From positions 1 through 22,449 of the forward strand of contig CAJUIM010000054.1 of the NCBI GenBank assembly GCA_910586275.1: a stretch of 22,449 nucleotides of DNA, in the 5' to 3' direction. The notes under the pieces were generated by a model. It made no database searches. It worked only from the letters and a program-made list of their open reading frames with translations, and had not been told where the DNA came from. The first letter of the stretch is position 1. The number at the start of each line of letters is the position of its first letter. Positions 15,719-22,449 of this stretch are shown piece by piece. A program made the position numbers and the translations under genes. Source of the DNA: an uncultured Lachnospiraceae bacterium. Lineage in GTDB: Bacteria; Bacillota; Clostridia; Lachnospirales; Lachnospiraceae.

Positions 15719-16585
15719 TCAGTCTTTCACGGAACCTAATGTCATGCCTCCTACAAAATACTTCTGTACGAAAGGATATACGACAATAATCGGGACTGTT
15801 GCCACCACTGTAACGGCCATACGGATTGCCATAGGCGTAACGGCCTGCGTTGCATTTGAGGTTGAATGGGTATCCAGCTGCATGGTAGCCTGAGACATAA
15901 TCTCATACAGCTTATACTGCAGCGTAGGCAGCTTTTTCGCATACAGGTAAGTATCCATGAAGGAGTTCCACTGACCTACCGCATAGTACAAAGCTATCGT
16001 CGCAATAACCGGCGTACAAAGAGGCATAATCACTTTGTACCATATCTGGAAATCATTGGCACCGTCCAGCTGAGCCGCTTCCTGCAGCGCACCGGGCAGG
16101 CCGTCGATAAAGGAACGCACCAAAATCATATTGTATACCCAAATCAGCCCGGGGATGATGTATACCAAGAAATTATTCCCAAGGTGAAGGGTACGGACAA
16201 TCAGCAAATACTCGGGAATCAATCCGCCGCCCACATACATGGTAACAACGAAAAGCAGCGTGAAAAACTTATGGAATACAAAATCCCGGCGGCTTAACGT
16301 ATATGCCAGCATAGTCGTGCAGAGAACTCCGGCCAGTGTGCCAAGTACCGTCTTTGCAATGGAGACAAACAGCGGCTGAAGAATCCCCCCTTCTTCAAAC
16401 ACATATTTATAGTTTGTCAGAGTGAACTTACGCGGAATAATAAAATTTATGTTCTTCAGAGTATCCGTGGCATCGTTCAGGGAAATTGCGAGTACGTTCA
16501 AAAACGGGTATAAGGTAATTACCAGGATAAAAACAAAAACTACAACCAAAAAATAATCGAACCAAGTTTTATGTAAATTTTTCAT
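15719..16585 (-). CDS. ABC sugar transporter permease (YtcP/LplC-like)
   Basis: A 288-residue inner-membrane permease with about six membrane segments, starting with one at 10-30. The cytoplasmic loop that docks the ATPase is present: LQEAAQLDGANDFQIWYKVIMP (168-188; EAA motif in two parts, EAAQLDGAN and IMP). The N-terminal YPFLNVLAISLND and the C-terminal GGMTLGSVKD are typical of the YtcP/LplC (carbohydrate uptake family 1) group. AGGTGG lies just before the ATG. It begins 14 bases after the stop of the first permease gene, so the two are co-translated. Confidence 0.94.
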   Translation of the reverse strand: MKNLHKTWFDYFLVVVFVFILVITLYPFLNVLAISLNDATDTLKNINFIIPRKFTLTNYKYVFEEGGILQPLFVSIAKTVLGTLAGVLCTTMLAYTLSRRDFVFHKFFTLLFVVTMYVGGGLIPEYLLIVRTLHLGNNFLVYIIPGLIWVYNMILVRSFIDGLPGALQEAAQLDGANDFQIWYKVIMPLCTPVIATIALYYAVGQWNSFMDTYLYAKKLPTLQYKLYEIMSQATMQLDTHSTSNATQAVTPMAIRMAVTVVATVPIIVVYPFVQKYFVGGMTLGSVKD

Positions 16586-16599
16586 CTCGCCACCTCACT

Positions 16600-17538
16600 C
16601 TATACCAACTTGTCTTCGCCGACCATGCTGGCAATCTTATTGGCAATGAGCAGAAGCACTATGCCAACCACTGACTGGAACACGCCGAGCGCAGTACCAA
16701 GGCCGTAATCGCTGCTCTTAATACCTCTCATATACGAGAACCATGAAAGTACCATTGTATGATCCTGCACAAGCGCATTGCTCAGCAGCATCTGCCTTTC
16801 CATACCTACATTCAGCGCGCCGCCGATGCTCATAATCAGCAGAACGACAATCGTAGGACGGATGCCCGGCAGCGTGATGTGCCATATTTTCTGGAAACGG
16901 TTCGCTCCGTCAATCTGCGCCGCTTCATAAAGTCCGGGGTCTATGCCCGCCATGGAAGAAAGATAGATGATCGCGCTCCACCCCATCTCTTTCCAACATT
17001 CTATAAGAACAATAACCAGCCAGATCAAAGGCGAGTTCGTACTCATCAGATGCAGATTCGTCCCTACCAAGGAATCAATGACACCCCCGTCATTGAAGAT
17101 ATTCTTCGCAATGCTGGCGATGATAACCCAAGATACAAAGTGGGGCAGATAAGAAACTGTCTGTGTCACTTTCTTGAACCCGGAAAATACCAGTTCATTG
17201 AGCAGCACCGCAAAAGCAATCGCTACCACCGTGCCGACCGCAATCTGCAGAATGCTGATGCCGATAGTGTTGATCATCGTCTGCTGGAACAATCTGTCTT
17301 CAAAAGCTTTCGTGAAATTCGCAAATCCGACAAACGGCCTTTCCCAGATCGGTATAGCAAAGGTAGCCGGCTTCACCTCCTGAAATGCCATCGTCCACCC
17401 CCACAGTGGAATATACTTGAAAATCACGAGCCAGATAACAAACGGCAGTGACATCATTAACAGATATCGCTGCTTCCATAGCAGCTCCAATGTAATCCGC
17501 TGCTTCTTTTCGACTCTTTTTGCCCCTTTACCGGCCAT
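16600..17538 (-). CDS. ABC sugar transporter permease (LplB-like)
   Basis: A 312-residue permease partner of the following gene. A short basic N-terminus (KGAKRVEKKQR) leads to membrane segments from about residue 26. YIPLWGWTMAFQ near 42-53 and the ATPase-docking EAA loop YEAAQIDGANRFQ (204-216) identify the LplB group. AAGGAGGT lies six bases before the ATG. It is the first gene of the three-gene importer operon and has a well-formed promoter with operator-like sites (17580-17632). No ATP-binding subunit gene lies in the operon, as is common for this family, which shares an MsmK/UgpC-type ATPase encoded elsewhere. Confidence 0.94.
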   Translation of the reverse strand: MAGKGAKRVEKKQRITLELLWKQRYLLMMSLPFVIWLVIFKYIPLWGWTMAFQEVKPATFAIPIWERPFVGFANFTKAFEDRLFQQTMINTIGISILQIAVGTVVAIAFAVLLNELVFSGFKKVTQTVSYLPHFVSWVIIASIAKNIFNDGGVIDSLVGTNLHLMSTNSPLIWLVIVLIECWKEMGWSAIIYLSSMAGIDPGLYEAAQIDGANRFQKIWHITLPGIRPTIVVLLIMSIGGALNVGMERQMLLSNALVQDHTMVLSWFSYMRGIKSSDYGLGTALGVFQSVVGIVLLLIANKIASMVGEDKLV

Positions 17539-17579
17539 ACTTTTACCTCCTTCTCCTCTTTCTTTTTTCCTCTTTTTTT

Positions 17580-17593
17580 CACGCTTAAACGTG
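17580..17593. promoter_or_regulatory. Near-palindrome at the ABC operon transcript start
   Basis: CACGCTTAAACGTG is a 14-bp palindrome broken at one base pair. It sits about ten bases downstream of the -10, at the start of the transcript and upstream of the first permease. It could be a second operator for the divergent AraC or for the LacI regulator. Confidence 0.5.
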
Positions 17594-17603
17594 CTTTTTT
17601 CTT

Positions 17604-17632
17604 ATTATAACAGCAACTCAAACGTTTTACAG
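17604..17632 (-). promoter_or_regulatory. Promoter of the ABC importer operon with AAACGTTT operator-like site
   Basis: Minus strand CTGTAA (complement of 17627-17632), 17-base spacer, and TATAAT (complement of 17604-17609). The palindrome AAACGTTT (17620-17627) lies between the two boxes, and the minus strand reads TAAAACGTT across it, as in the AtuA leader. The weak -35 next to a divergent AraC gene suggests activation, the spacer palindrome repression; both may apply. Confidence 0.65.
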
Positions 17633-17731
17633 TTGTTTAAATTATCCATTTTGGCTGTCATTAATTAACTTCTTTCTTTCGCCGGTTTGGATTTCCTGAA
17701 TTTTTCACTATCTCTTTTTTCCGCCCTTATG

Positions 17732-17737
17732 TATAAT
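17732..17737 (+). promoter_or_regulatory. Possible -10 of the AraC-family gene
   Basis: TATAAT on the plus strand, 45 bases before the AraC ATG. No -35 of quality is seen at the usual distance, so the promoter may be weak or activated. Confidence 0.4.
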
Positions 17738-17781
17738 TAAAACCGAACTGAAAATACTAATCGGAAGGGATATGATAGCCA

Positions 17782-18861
17782 ATGGACCGAGAGCATGTTT
17801 ACAAATATCTCCGCACGGAATCCGCCAGAGAAAAATACATGGATGTACATCTAAGACACCTTACTTCCCCCCAGAAAAATCCCGGCGATCTTTTCACCCT
17901 TCTTACCAAACTGCCTGTGGACTGCGATTCCCGGAACGTTCCTTTACTCACTTGGAACCATATACTGAATATTATGCGGGATGCTTATGGGATTGTTCCC
18001 GGAACGGAACATAATATTGTTCTTCTGAAACAGCCCCGTATGGAAATACCGGTACACACCCATACTTATTTTGAACTTATTTATGTTTTGTCCGGCACAA
18101 GCGTTCACTATATTAATCAAAATGCCGAAACATTTTCCGAAGGTGATTTCTGTATCCTCCCCCCTCCTGTCAGACACTCCCAGATCAGCTGCCCGGACGG
18201 GCTGGCCGTCAAAATACTTGTCCACCCATCTGCCTTTACCGACATCTGTACCGGGCTGCTGAAAGGACAGGACATGCTGAGCCATTTCCTGTTAGACAGC
18301 ATCTATAATAAGAACAGCGAGCAATATCTTCTCTTCCGGACAGACCGGAATACCGATATCCGGGACCGGATTCTAGATATGTTCGAAGAAATGCTCTCTG
18401 CCGATGTATTTACGGATCGTATCATAACCGGGATGCTGATGACTCTGTTGGTAAAGCTTTCCAGGAGCTGGCAGGCCGCCATGGAATCCGCCCCTGTAAA
18501 GAATGTGGACCATGAGATTCTCACCTTCCTGCAGGAGCGTTATTCCACAATCACGCTGGAAGAACTGGCGGAACACCTTCATTACACCGTACCCTATTGT
18601 TCACGATATATTAAAAAGCTGTTTGGATGTACCTTTTCCCAGCTTCTGAATCAAATCCGGTTCCAGAATGCCGACCTGTTATTAAAAAATTCGGGCCTCA
18701 CCGTCAACCAGATCAGCAAAATGCTGGGGTATGAAAATCCGGAGAACTTTATGCGGGCATTTAAGAAAAAATATCATATGACGCCTTCGCAATACCGGGA
18801 TTTTCATTCATCGGAAGAAGAATGCCGCTGCGGAAAAGAAGATGTGCCGCCGATGCTTTAG
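17782..18861 (+). CDS. AraC family transcriptional regulator with cupin sensor domain
   Basis: A 359-residue regulator. The sensor part has an AraC-type cupin: PVHTHTYFELIYVLSG (90-105) and GDFCILPPPVRH (121-132). The double helix-turn-helix DNA-binding domain spans ~257-339, with ITLEELAEHL in the first, QISKMLGYENPENFMRAFKKK in the second and MTPSQYR at the end. The ~75 residues before the cupin are unusual but common in Lachnospiraceae homologues. GGAAGGGA lies 11 bases upstream of the ATG; a nearer ATG at 17772 is in another frame. The gene is divergent from the importer operon and next to the second GH3 gene, so it likely activates one or both in response to a sugar. It ends in a strong terminator. 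Confidence 0.93.
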   Translation: MDREHVYKYLRTESAREKYMDVHLRHLTSPQKNPGDLFTLLTKLPVDCDSRNVPLLTWNHILNIMRDAYGIVPGTEHNIVLLKQPRMEIPVHTHTYFELIYVLSGTSVHYINQNAETFSEGDFCILPPPVRHSQISCPDGLAVKILVHPSAFTDICTGLLKGQDMLSHFLLDSIYNKNSEQYLLFRTDRNTDIRDRILDMFEEMLSADVFTDRIITGMLMTLLVKLSRSWQAAMESAPVKNVDHEILTFLQERYSTITLEELAEHLHYTVPYCSRYIKKLFGCTFSQLLNQIRFQNADLLLKNSGLTVNQISKMLGYENPENFMRAFKKKYHMTPSQYRDFHSSEEECRCGKEDVPPML

Positions 18862-18881
18862 AACGTGTTTGAAAATTCATT
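18861..18881 (+). repeat. Short interspersed repeat, copy 3
   Basis: Begins on the last base of the AraC stop codon: GAAC, then GTGTTTGAAAATTCATT. It stands directly between the stop codon and the terminator hairpin, as copy 2 does after asnA. Confidence 0.7.
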
Positions 18882-18887
18882 ACCGAC

Positions 18888-18946
18888 ATATACAGAAACG
18901 GCATAGCCCGCAGGCTATGCCGTTTCTGTATATTCTTCTTTATTTA
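18888..18946 (+). terminator. Rho-independent terminator of the AraC-family gene
   Basis: A perfect 21-bp stem (18888-18908 with 18913-18933) with a CGCA loop, followed by a T-rich tail TCTTCTTTATTT. The stem is unusually long and perfect. The opposite strand has no clear T-run next to it. Confidence 0.9.
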
Positions 18947-19038
18947 TGCCTTTCCTCATTTGCGCTTTTCATCATCTGTCTTTTTCTTAATTGACCCCTT
19001 TCCTCATCTGTGCTTTCCCTTATTTGCGTCTTTCATCA

Positions 19039-19120
19039 TCTGTGCTTTTCTTTCATTTATGCTTTTCTTTCATTTATGCTTTTCTTTCATTTATGCTTTT
19101 CTTTCATTTATGCTTTTCTC
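19039..19120. repeat. 17-bp tandem repeat array at the 3' end of the second GH3 gene
   Basis: Three perfect head-to-tail units of TTTATGCTTTTCTTTCA (19056-19072, 19073-19089, 19090-19106), with partial units on both sides. On the minus strand each unit contains AAAAGCATAA, the same bases that encode the last Lys-Ala and stop of the GH3 gene at 19141. The array therefore looks like a local amplification of the gene's 3' end. It lies in the 279-base gap between AraC and GH3; the rest of the gap is T-rich with degenerate relatives of the unit from about 18958. Confidence 0.85.
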
Positions 19121-19140
19121 GCCATCTTGCTTTCCGCAAT

Positions 19141-21996
19141 TTATGCTTTTCCTTCTTCCTTTTCTTCCTCTTCTTTCTCCCTTGCCGCTTTCATGGCATT
19201 GAATTTCGCTTCCATAGACTCTGTCAATGTAAGCCGTGCCTCCTGAATCTCCAAACCGCCTTGGCCGAAGTAGAATTTTAAGAAGGTTGTGTTATGGAAG
19301 GACGGATTTATCTGCACTTCCTCAGTCCTCCACTCCTTGTCTTCCCCAGTGAGTGAAATCGTCTTCAGTATCTGCTTATCCTGCGAAACCGTGAGCGGAA
19401 CCTGTGCCAAGCTTCCCTGCCCGGATACCCTGCATGTCAGATCCAGCCGGTAAAAGCCTCTTTCTTTCACGTTCAGTTCAAAAGTCACTGTGCTGCCTTT
19501 TCCTGTAGGTATTTGCTCCACGGGAAGGCTGCTGTTCTCCTGACCCACGGAAAAACGTATCAATTCACCGAAGGATTCCATTTCCTGAGCGGCTATCTGT
19601 GCCAGCTGCTTATCCAGTTCGCTCTCCCTGCCCATCATCCGCTGGTAAGCAGGCGTCCGCAGCAGATATCTGCAGATGTTTGCCGCGCTGCGCACATATT
19701 CGGCTCTTGTGACGGTTCCTTTTTGCAAGCTTTCCATAGAATTGTCGTTCTGGGAATTCTCGCCGGCATTGGCCGTTACCATGAACAGGTCATTCTGGGC
19801 ACGCACCATAGCCGCGGTATTTTCCGCTTTTCCTGCCGAACCCTCGTCATTGCCTTTTGCCCACCAGTCGGTCATGACAATGCCGTCATACTCCCACTCT
19901 CCGCGCAGAACGGTAGTCAGCATATCATAGTTGCTGGCAGACCAGAATCCGTTAATCGGATTATAGGAGGTCATTATGGAATAAGCGCCGCCTTCTTCCA
20001 CTGCAATCTCAAAACCTTTCAGATAAATTTCACGCAATGCACGCTCCGATACTACCGCCTCTACGGTATGGCGGTTAAATTCCTGACTGTTGCAGGCGAA
20101 ATGCTTTATCGTGCCGGTGACTCCGTAACGTCCCATGGCTCTCAGCTGAGCGGCAGCCATTCTTCCTGTTACAAAAGGATCTTCGCTGAAATACTCAAAA
20201 TTACGCCCGTTCAGCGGATTCCTATGTACATTGATGCCGGGTCCTAACAGAGTATCCACTTTGTTCTTGCGCAGTTCCAAACCTTCCCATTCGAACAGTT
20301 CCTCCGACAGCGCTTCGTTGAATGTGCTGCCCAGACACGCTCCGTTGGGCATGGCAAATGCAATGCTTCCGCAGTCCATCCGTATGCCGCTTGGTCCGTC
20401 CGCGCAGCAGGCCACAGGGATGCCGTAATTCTGCAAGTTTTCCGTCACGCCGCCGAACGCCCCTGCAGTACCCGGCGTTACTTTCGGAGAACACATCCCT
20501 TCTCCCCTTACCATACAGCACAGGTCTTCGTCCGACAGCTGGGCAAGGAATGTCTCCATAGATACTTTGCCCTCTTCCACATCCGACAGCCGGTACCCCT
20601 TGTCCCCGGTATAGGGGATGCACTCAGGGATTCTGGCAGCACGCCTTTCTGTCTGACTCTTTGTGCAAAGCGGGGCAGCTTCGTAGCTTATCTGATATTC
20701 TCCCTCCGCTTTCGCTTCCGGCTTCATTCTCTCGAAAGCCGTTACCGGCGCACAAGCCTCTTCTGCTTTTTTCATAACTACCGTTTCTGCCAAGGTAAGG
20801 CTGCCTGCGGGAGCCGCGCTCCTTACATCCGTCCCTACATAAAAAACATATTCCCCGGCTTCCAGTACCCAGCAGGATTTATTTCCCGTCAGGCCGCCGT
20901 CATCATAGGATGCCAGCCTATGCTGCGGAACGGACAGCTGCAGCGTCTGCGCCTCACCGGGTGCCAGTTCTTTTGTCTTGGCAAATCCGCACAGGCTCCG
21001 TGCCGGTTTCCCAAGCATGCCCTGCGGTGCCTGACAGTAGACCTGCACCACCTCTTTCCCGGCTGTTTCCCCTGTATTTGTCACTTTTACGGAAAAGACA
21101 GCTTCGGCATCCTGCTGCCCTTCTTCCCACGCTTTCGTCATCTCCGCTTCTACGGCAAATGTGGTATAAGAAAGCCCGAAGCCGAAAGGATAAAGTACTT
21201 TATCTTTCGCAAAAGTCTCAAAATAACGATATCCCACATAAATATCTTCCTGATAAAGATTTCTTTTCTCATTCCCGTGATTGCAGGTGGAAGGATAATC
21301 CGTGATATCCCGTGCAATGGTATCCGTCAGTTTCCCGGACGGGGATACTTTGCCCTCCAATACATCCAGCACTCCGTTTCCGCCTTCCTGCCCGCCTTGC
21401 CATACATACAATACGGCAGCCGGCCGATAAGCCTCCGCCCACTTCATGTCAATAATATTTCCCACATTCAGAAGCACTACCGTACGTTCAAAAGTCCCGC
21501 AGACCAAACGCAGCATCTCTTCCTCCGCCTCCGTCAGCAGATAACTGCCGGCCTCCGCCTTATTGTCCTGATCCTCCCCGGCAGTCCGGGCAATAATGAC
21601 TACTGCGGTTTCGGACTCTTCCCTGATGCCGGCAACCAATTCCTCCGTCAAGGGCATTTCCTTCTGAAACCATGGTTCCCCTGCCCAGCCTGCGCCGCCG
21701 TCGAAGGGATTATCTTTCAGCCATTCCTCATATACCGCCTTCAGTTTTTCGTTCAGGACAAAACTGCTCTCTTCCAATGCTTCCCGGATACCGGTCACAT
21801 AACTTGTATTGACCAATCCGCCGGAACCGGTGCCGCTCTTGTAATAGTTGAACTGTCCCCTGCCAAACAGGGCTATTTTCTCCCCTTCCTTCAAAGGCAG
21901 CACACGGCCCTCGTTGCGCAGCATGACAATTCCTTCCGCCACCACTGCCCTTGCCGTTTCGGCATATTGCCCCACATTAAAAATCTTCTGTCCCAT
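19141..21996 (-). CDS. Large permuted GH3 glycosidase with extra C-terminal beta domain
   Basis: Predicted cytoplasmic beta-glycosidase of 951 residues, with the same reversed GH3 order as the enzyme at 4806. The sandwich domain comes first (~15-235, KSGTGSGGLVN, LNVGNIID). A Fn3-like part follows (FGFGLSYTTF 271-280, GKEVVQVY 313-320). The TIM barrel has DGPSGIRM (533-540), NVHRNPLNGRNFEYFSEDP (589-607), KHF (631-633) and VMTDW with nucleophile Asp710. A further ~95-residue segment (830-925, STVTFELNVKERGFYRLDL...) resembles a carbohydrate-binding-type beta sandwich, absent from the first GH3. The protein ends in a Lys/Glu tail. GGAG precedes the ATG. It is a single-gene unit with its own promoter and inverted repeat; there is no signal peptide. 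The sugar specificity is unknown. Confidence 0.94.
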   Translation of the reverse strand: MGQKIFNVGQYAETARAVVAEGIVMLRNEGRVLPLKEGEKIALFGRGQFNYYKSGTGSGGLVNTSYVTGIREALEESSFVLNEKLKAVYEEWLKDNPFDGGAGWAGEPWFQKEMPLTEELVAGIREESETAVVIIARTAGEDQDNKAEAGSYLLTEAEEEMLRLVCGTFERTVVLLNVGNIIDMKWAEAYRPAAVLYVWQGGQEGGNGVLDVLEGKVSPSGKLTDTIARDITDYPSTCNHGNEKRNLYQEDIYVGYRYFETFAKDKVLYPFGFGLSYTTFAVEAEMTKAWEEGQQDAEAVFSVKVTNTGETAGKEVVQVYCQAPQGMLGKPARSLCGFAKTKELAPGEAQTLQLSVPQHRLASYDDGGLTGNKSCWVLEAGEYVFYVGTDVRSAAPAGSLTLAETVVMKKAEEACAPVTAFERMKPEAKAEGEYQISYEAAPLCTKSQTERRAARIPECIPYTGDKGYRLSDVEEGKVSMETFLAQLSDEDLCCMVRGEGMCSPKVTPGTAGAFGGVTENLQNYGIPVACCADGPSGIRMDCGSIAFAMPNGACLGSTFNEALSEELFEWEGLELRKNKVDTLLGPGINVHRNPLNGRNFEYFSEDPFVTGRMAAAQLRAMGRYGVTGTIKHFACNSQEFNRHTVEAVVSERALREIYLKGFEIAVEEGGAYSIMTSYNPINGFWSASNYDMLTTVLRGEWEYDGIVMTDWWAKGNDEGSAGKAENTAAMVRAQNDLFMVTANAGENSQNDNSMESLQKGTVTRAEYVRSAANICRYLLRTPAYQRMMGRESELDKQLAQIAAQEMESFGELIRFSVGQENSSLPVEQIPTGKGSTVTFELNVKERGFYRLDLTCRVSGQGSLAQVPLTVSQDKQILKTISLTGEDKEWRTEEVQINPSFHNTTFLKFYFGQGGLEIQEARLTLTESMEAKFNAMKAAREKEEEEKEEGKA

Positions 21997-22043
21997 TTCC
22001 TTCTCCCTTCCTTTGTCTTCCTATCTCTCTGTTTTATATATCG

Positions 22044-22069
22044 TAACAGTCTTAATGCTTTCACTGTTA
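22044..22069. promoter_or_regulatory. Inverted repeat operator upstream of the second GH3 gene
   Basis: TAACAGT (22044-22050) and ACTGTTA (22063-22069) form a perfect 7-bp inverted repeat with a 12-base spacer. It starts about 13 bases downstream of the -10, so a bound protein would block the start of the transcript. It differs from the AACGTT sites, suggesting a different regulator. Confidence 0.55.
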
Positions 22070-22081
22070 ACGTCCACTACT

Positions 22082-22111
22082 ATTATATATGATTCGGACG
22101 TAATAACGCAA
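22082..22111 (-). promoter_or_regulatory. Probable promoter of the second GH3 gene
   Basis: Minus strand TTGCGT (complement of 22106-22111), 18-base spacer and TATAAT (complement of 22082-22087). Transcription would start near 22075, giving a leader of about 80 bases that includes the inverted repeat. In the remainder of 21997-22449 I see no gene apart from the repeat arm described separately. Confidence 0.5.
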
Positions 22112-22343
22112 TCTGTACATCCCCGGACATAAGCTATCATTTATTAACCTGTTGCTGTCTGCTCCCGATATCATAAAATATCTTCCCTGTCCGCACTGCC
22201 CAAAAACTCCCGTACCGCCGGACCATGGATTTGGCTGCCGGAGCCATTTGCTTTCTGTTCCGTCACAAAAGATAAGACCCTTTCAGTATAGCAGAACGGA
22301 AGCAGTTTGGAAAGATATATGTGGCATAAAGCCAGCAATTCTC

Positions 22344-22427
22344 GTAACAGTTCAGCCTGAATGTAATGTTGGGAGGCGGACGCCCGTGCGCGAATTTTTT
22401 TAGTGGCCGGCAGCAGCGGAACTGCCT
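22344..22427. repeat. Right arm of the 84-bp inverted repeat flanking the window
   Basis: Matches the reverse complement of 1-84 with four mismatches. Homology stops abruptly at the inner edge (GTAAC), while the outer edge cannot be compared because the left arm begins at base 1. A 91-codon minus-strand frame (22446 to 22171) runs through it and the same frame is open in the left arm. Two of the four differences are silent in that frame, which is too few to show selection. It has no recognisable domain and no visible ribosome site, so I do not call it a gene. Confidence 0.8.
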
Positions 22428-22449
22428 GTCCCGGTTTTCCGTGCACTTT

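Noticed and set aside
13908..17538. Missing ATPase as a sign of a broken importer
   Set aside because: Importers of the LplB/YtcP/YtcQ type normally lack a local ATPase and share one encoded elsewhere, and all three proteins here look intact.
19039..19120. CRISPR array
   Set aside because: Units are directly adjacent with no unique spacers, and no cas gene is present.
18960..19281. Phe/Leu/Ser-rich repeated peptides on the plus strand
   Set aside because: These come from the 17-bp T-rich tandem array read in three frames, with no ribosome site or domain.
20920..22092. Long plus-strand open frame (390 codons) opposite the second GH3 gene
   Set aside because: The minus strand encodes a complete GH3 protein with all motifs. 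The plus frame is rich in Cys, His, Arg and Phe with no domain and no ribosome site.
22171..22446. 91-residue minus-strand hypothetical protein at the right edge
   Set aside because: It runs through the dispersed 84-bp repeat, has no known motif or ribosome site, and the repeat differences do not show coding selection.

Overview
The window looks like chromosomal DNA of a gut-type anaerobic Firmicute, most likely Lachnospiraceae. This rests on the gene families (YtcQ/LplB/YtcP-type sugar importer without its own ATPase, domain-permuted GH3 beta-glucosidases, AsnA, a MATE pump), strong AGGAGG ribosome sites before almost every gene, and short interspersed repeats next to gene ends. The family-level assignment is inference.

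Layout. (1) 1-4532, housekeeping/accessory edge: a GNAT acetyltransferase (-) is divergent from asnA (+). asnA converges on a MATE transporter gene (-), which is preceded by a small lipoprotein gene (-). (2) 4806-12363, minus-strand catabolic block. In transcription order it reads AtuA-like protein, small AtuA C-terminal-type protein, CaiB/BaiF CoA-transferase, type-B carboxylesterase, GH3 beta-glucosidase. (3) 12724-13734, a LacI-family regulator (+) divergent from that block. (4) 13908-17538, minus-strand ABC importer: two permeases and a lipoprotein binding protein. (5) 17782-18861, an AraC-family regulator (+) divergent from the importer. (6) 19141-21996, a second, larger GH3 glycosidase (-). 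An 84-bp repeat lies at both outer edges of the window in inverted orientation.

How the parts may work together (inference). The importer brings in a glycoside. Neither GH3 enzyme nor the esterase has a signal peptide, so deglycosylation and ester cleavage would be cytoplasmic. A released acid could be made into a CoA thioester by the CoA-transferase and passed to the AtuA-like pair. Substrates with sugar, ester and acid parts (acylated plant glycosides, terpenoid or phenylpropanoid glycosyl esters) would fit. Control signals support one regulon: AACGTT-centred sites sit in the AtuA-operon promoter region, the LacI-gene leader and the ABC promoter, and the AtuA promoter is a near-consensus TTGACA-N17-TATCAT with an operator-like site in its spacer.

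Noncoding structure worth noting: a 106-bp tandem duplication with terminator-like hairpins upstream of the first GH3 gene, a 17-bp tandem array that repeats the stop-codon region of the second GH3 gene, and a four-copy short repeat (core GTGTTTGAAAATTCATT), three copies of which lie just downstream of genes. No tRNA, rRNA, CRISPR array, transposase or phage gene was recognised.
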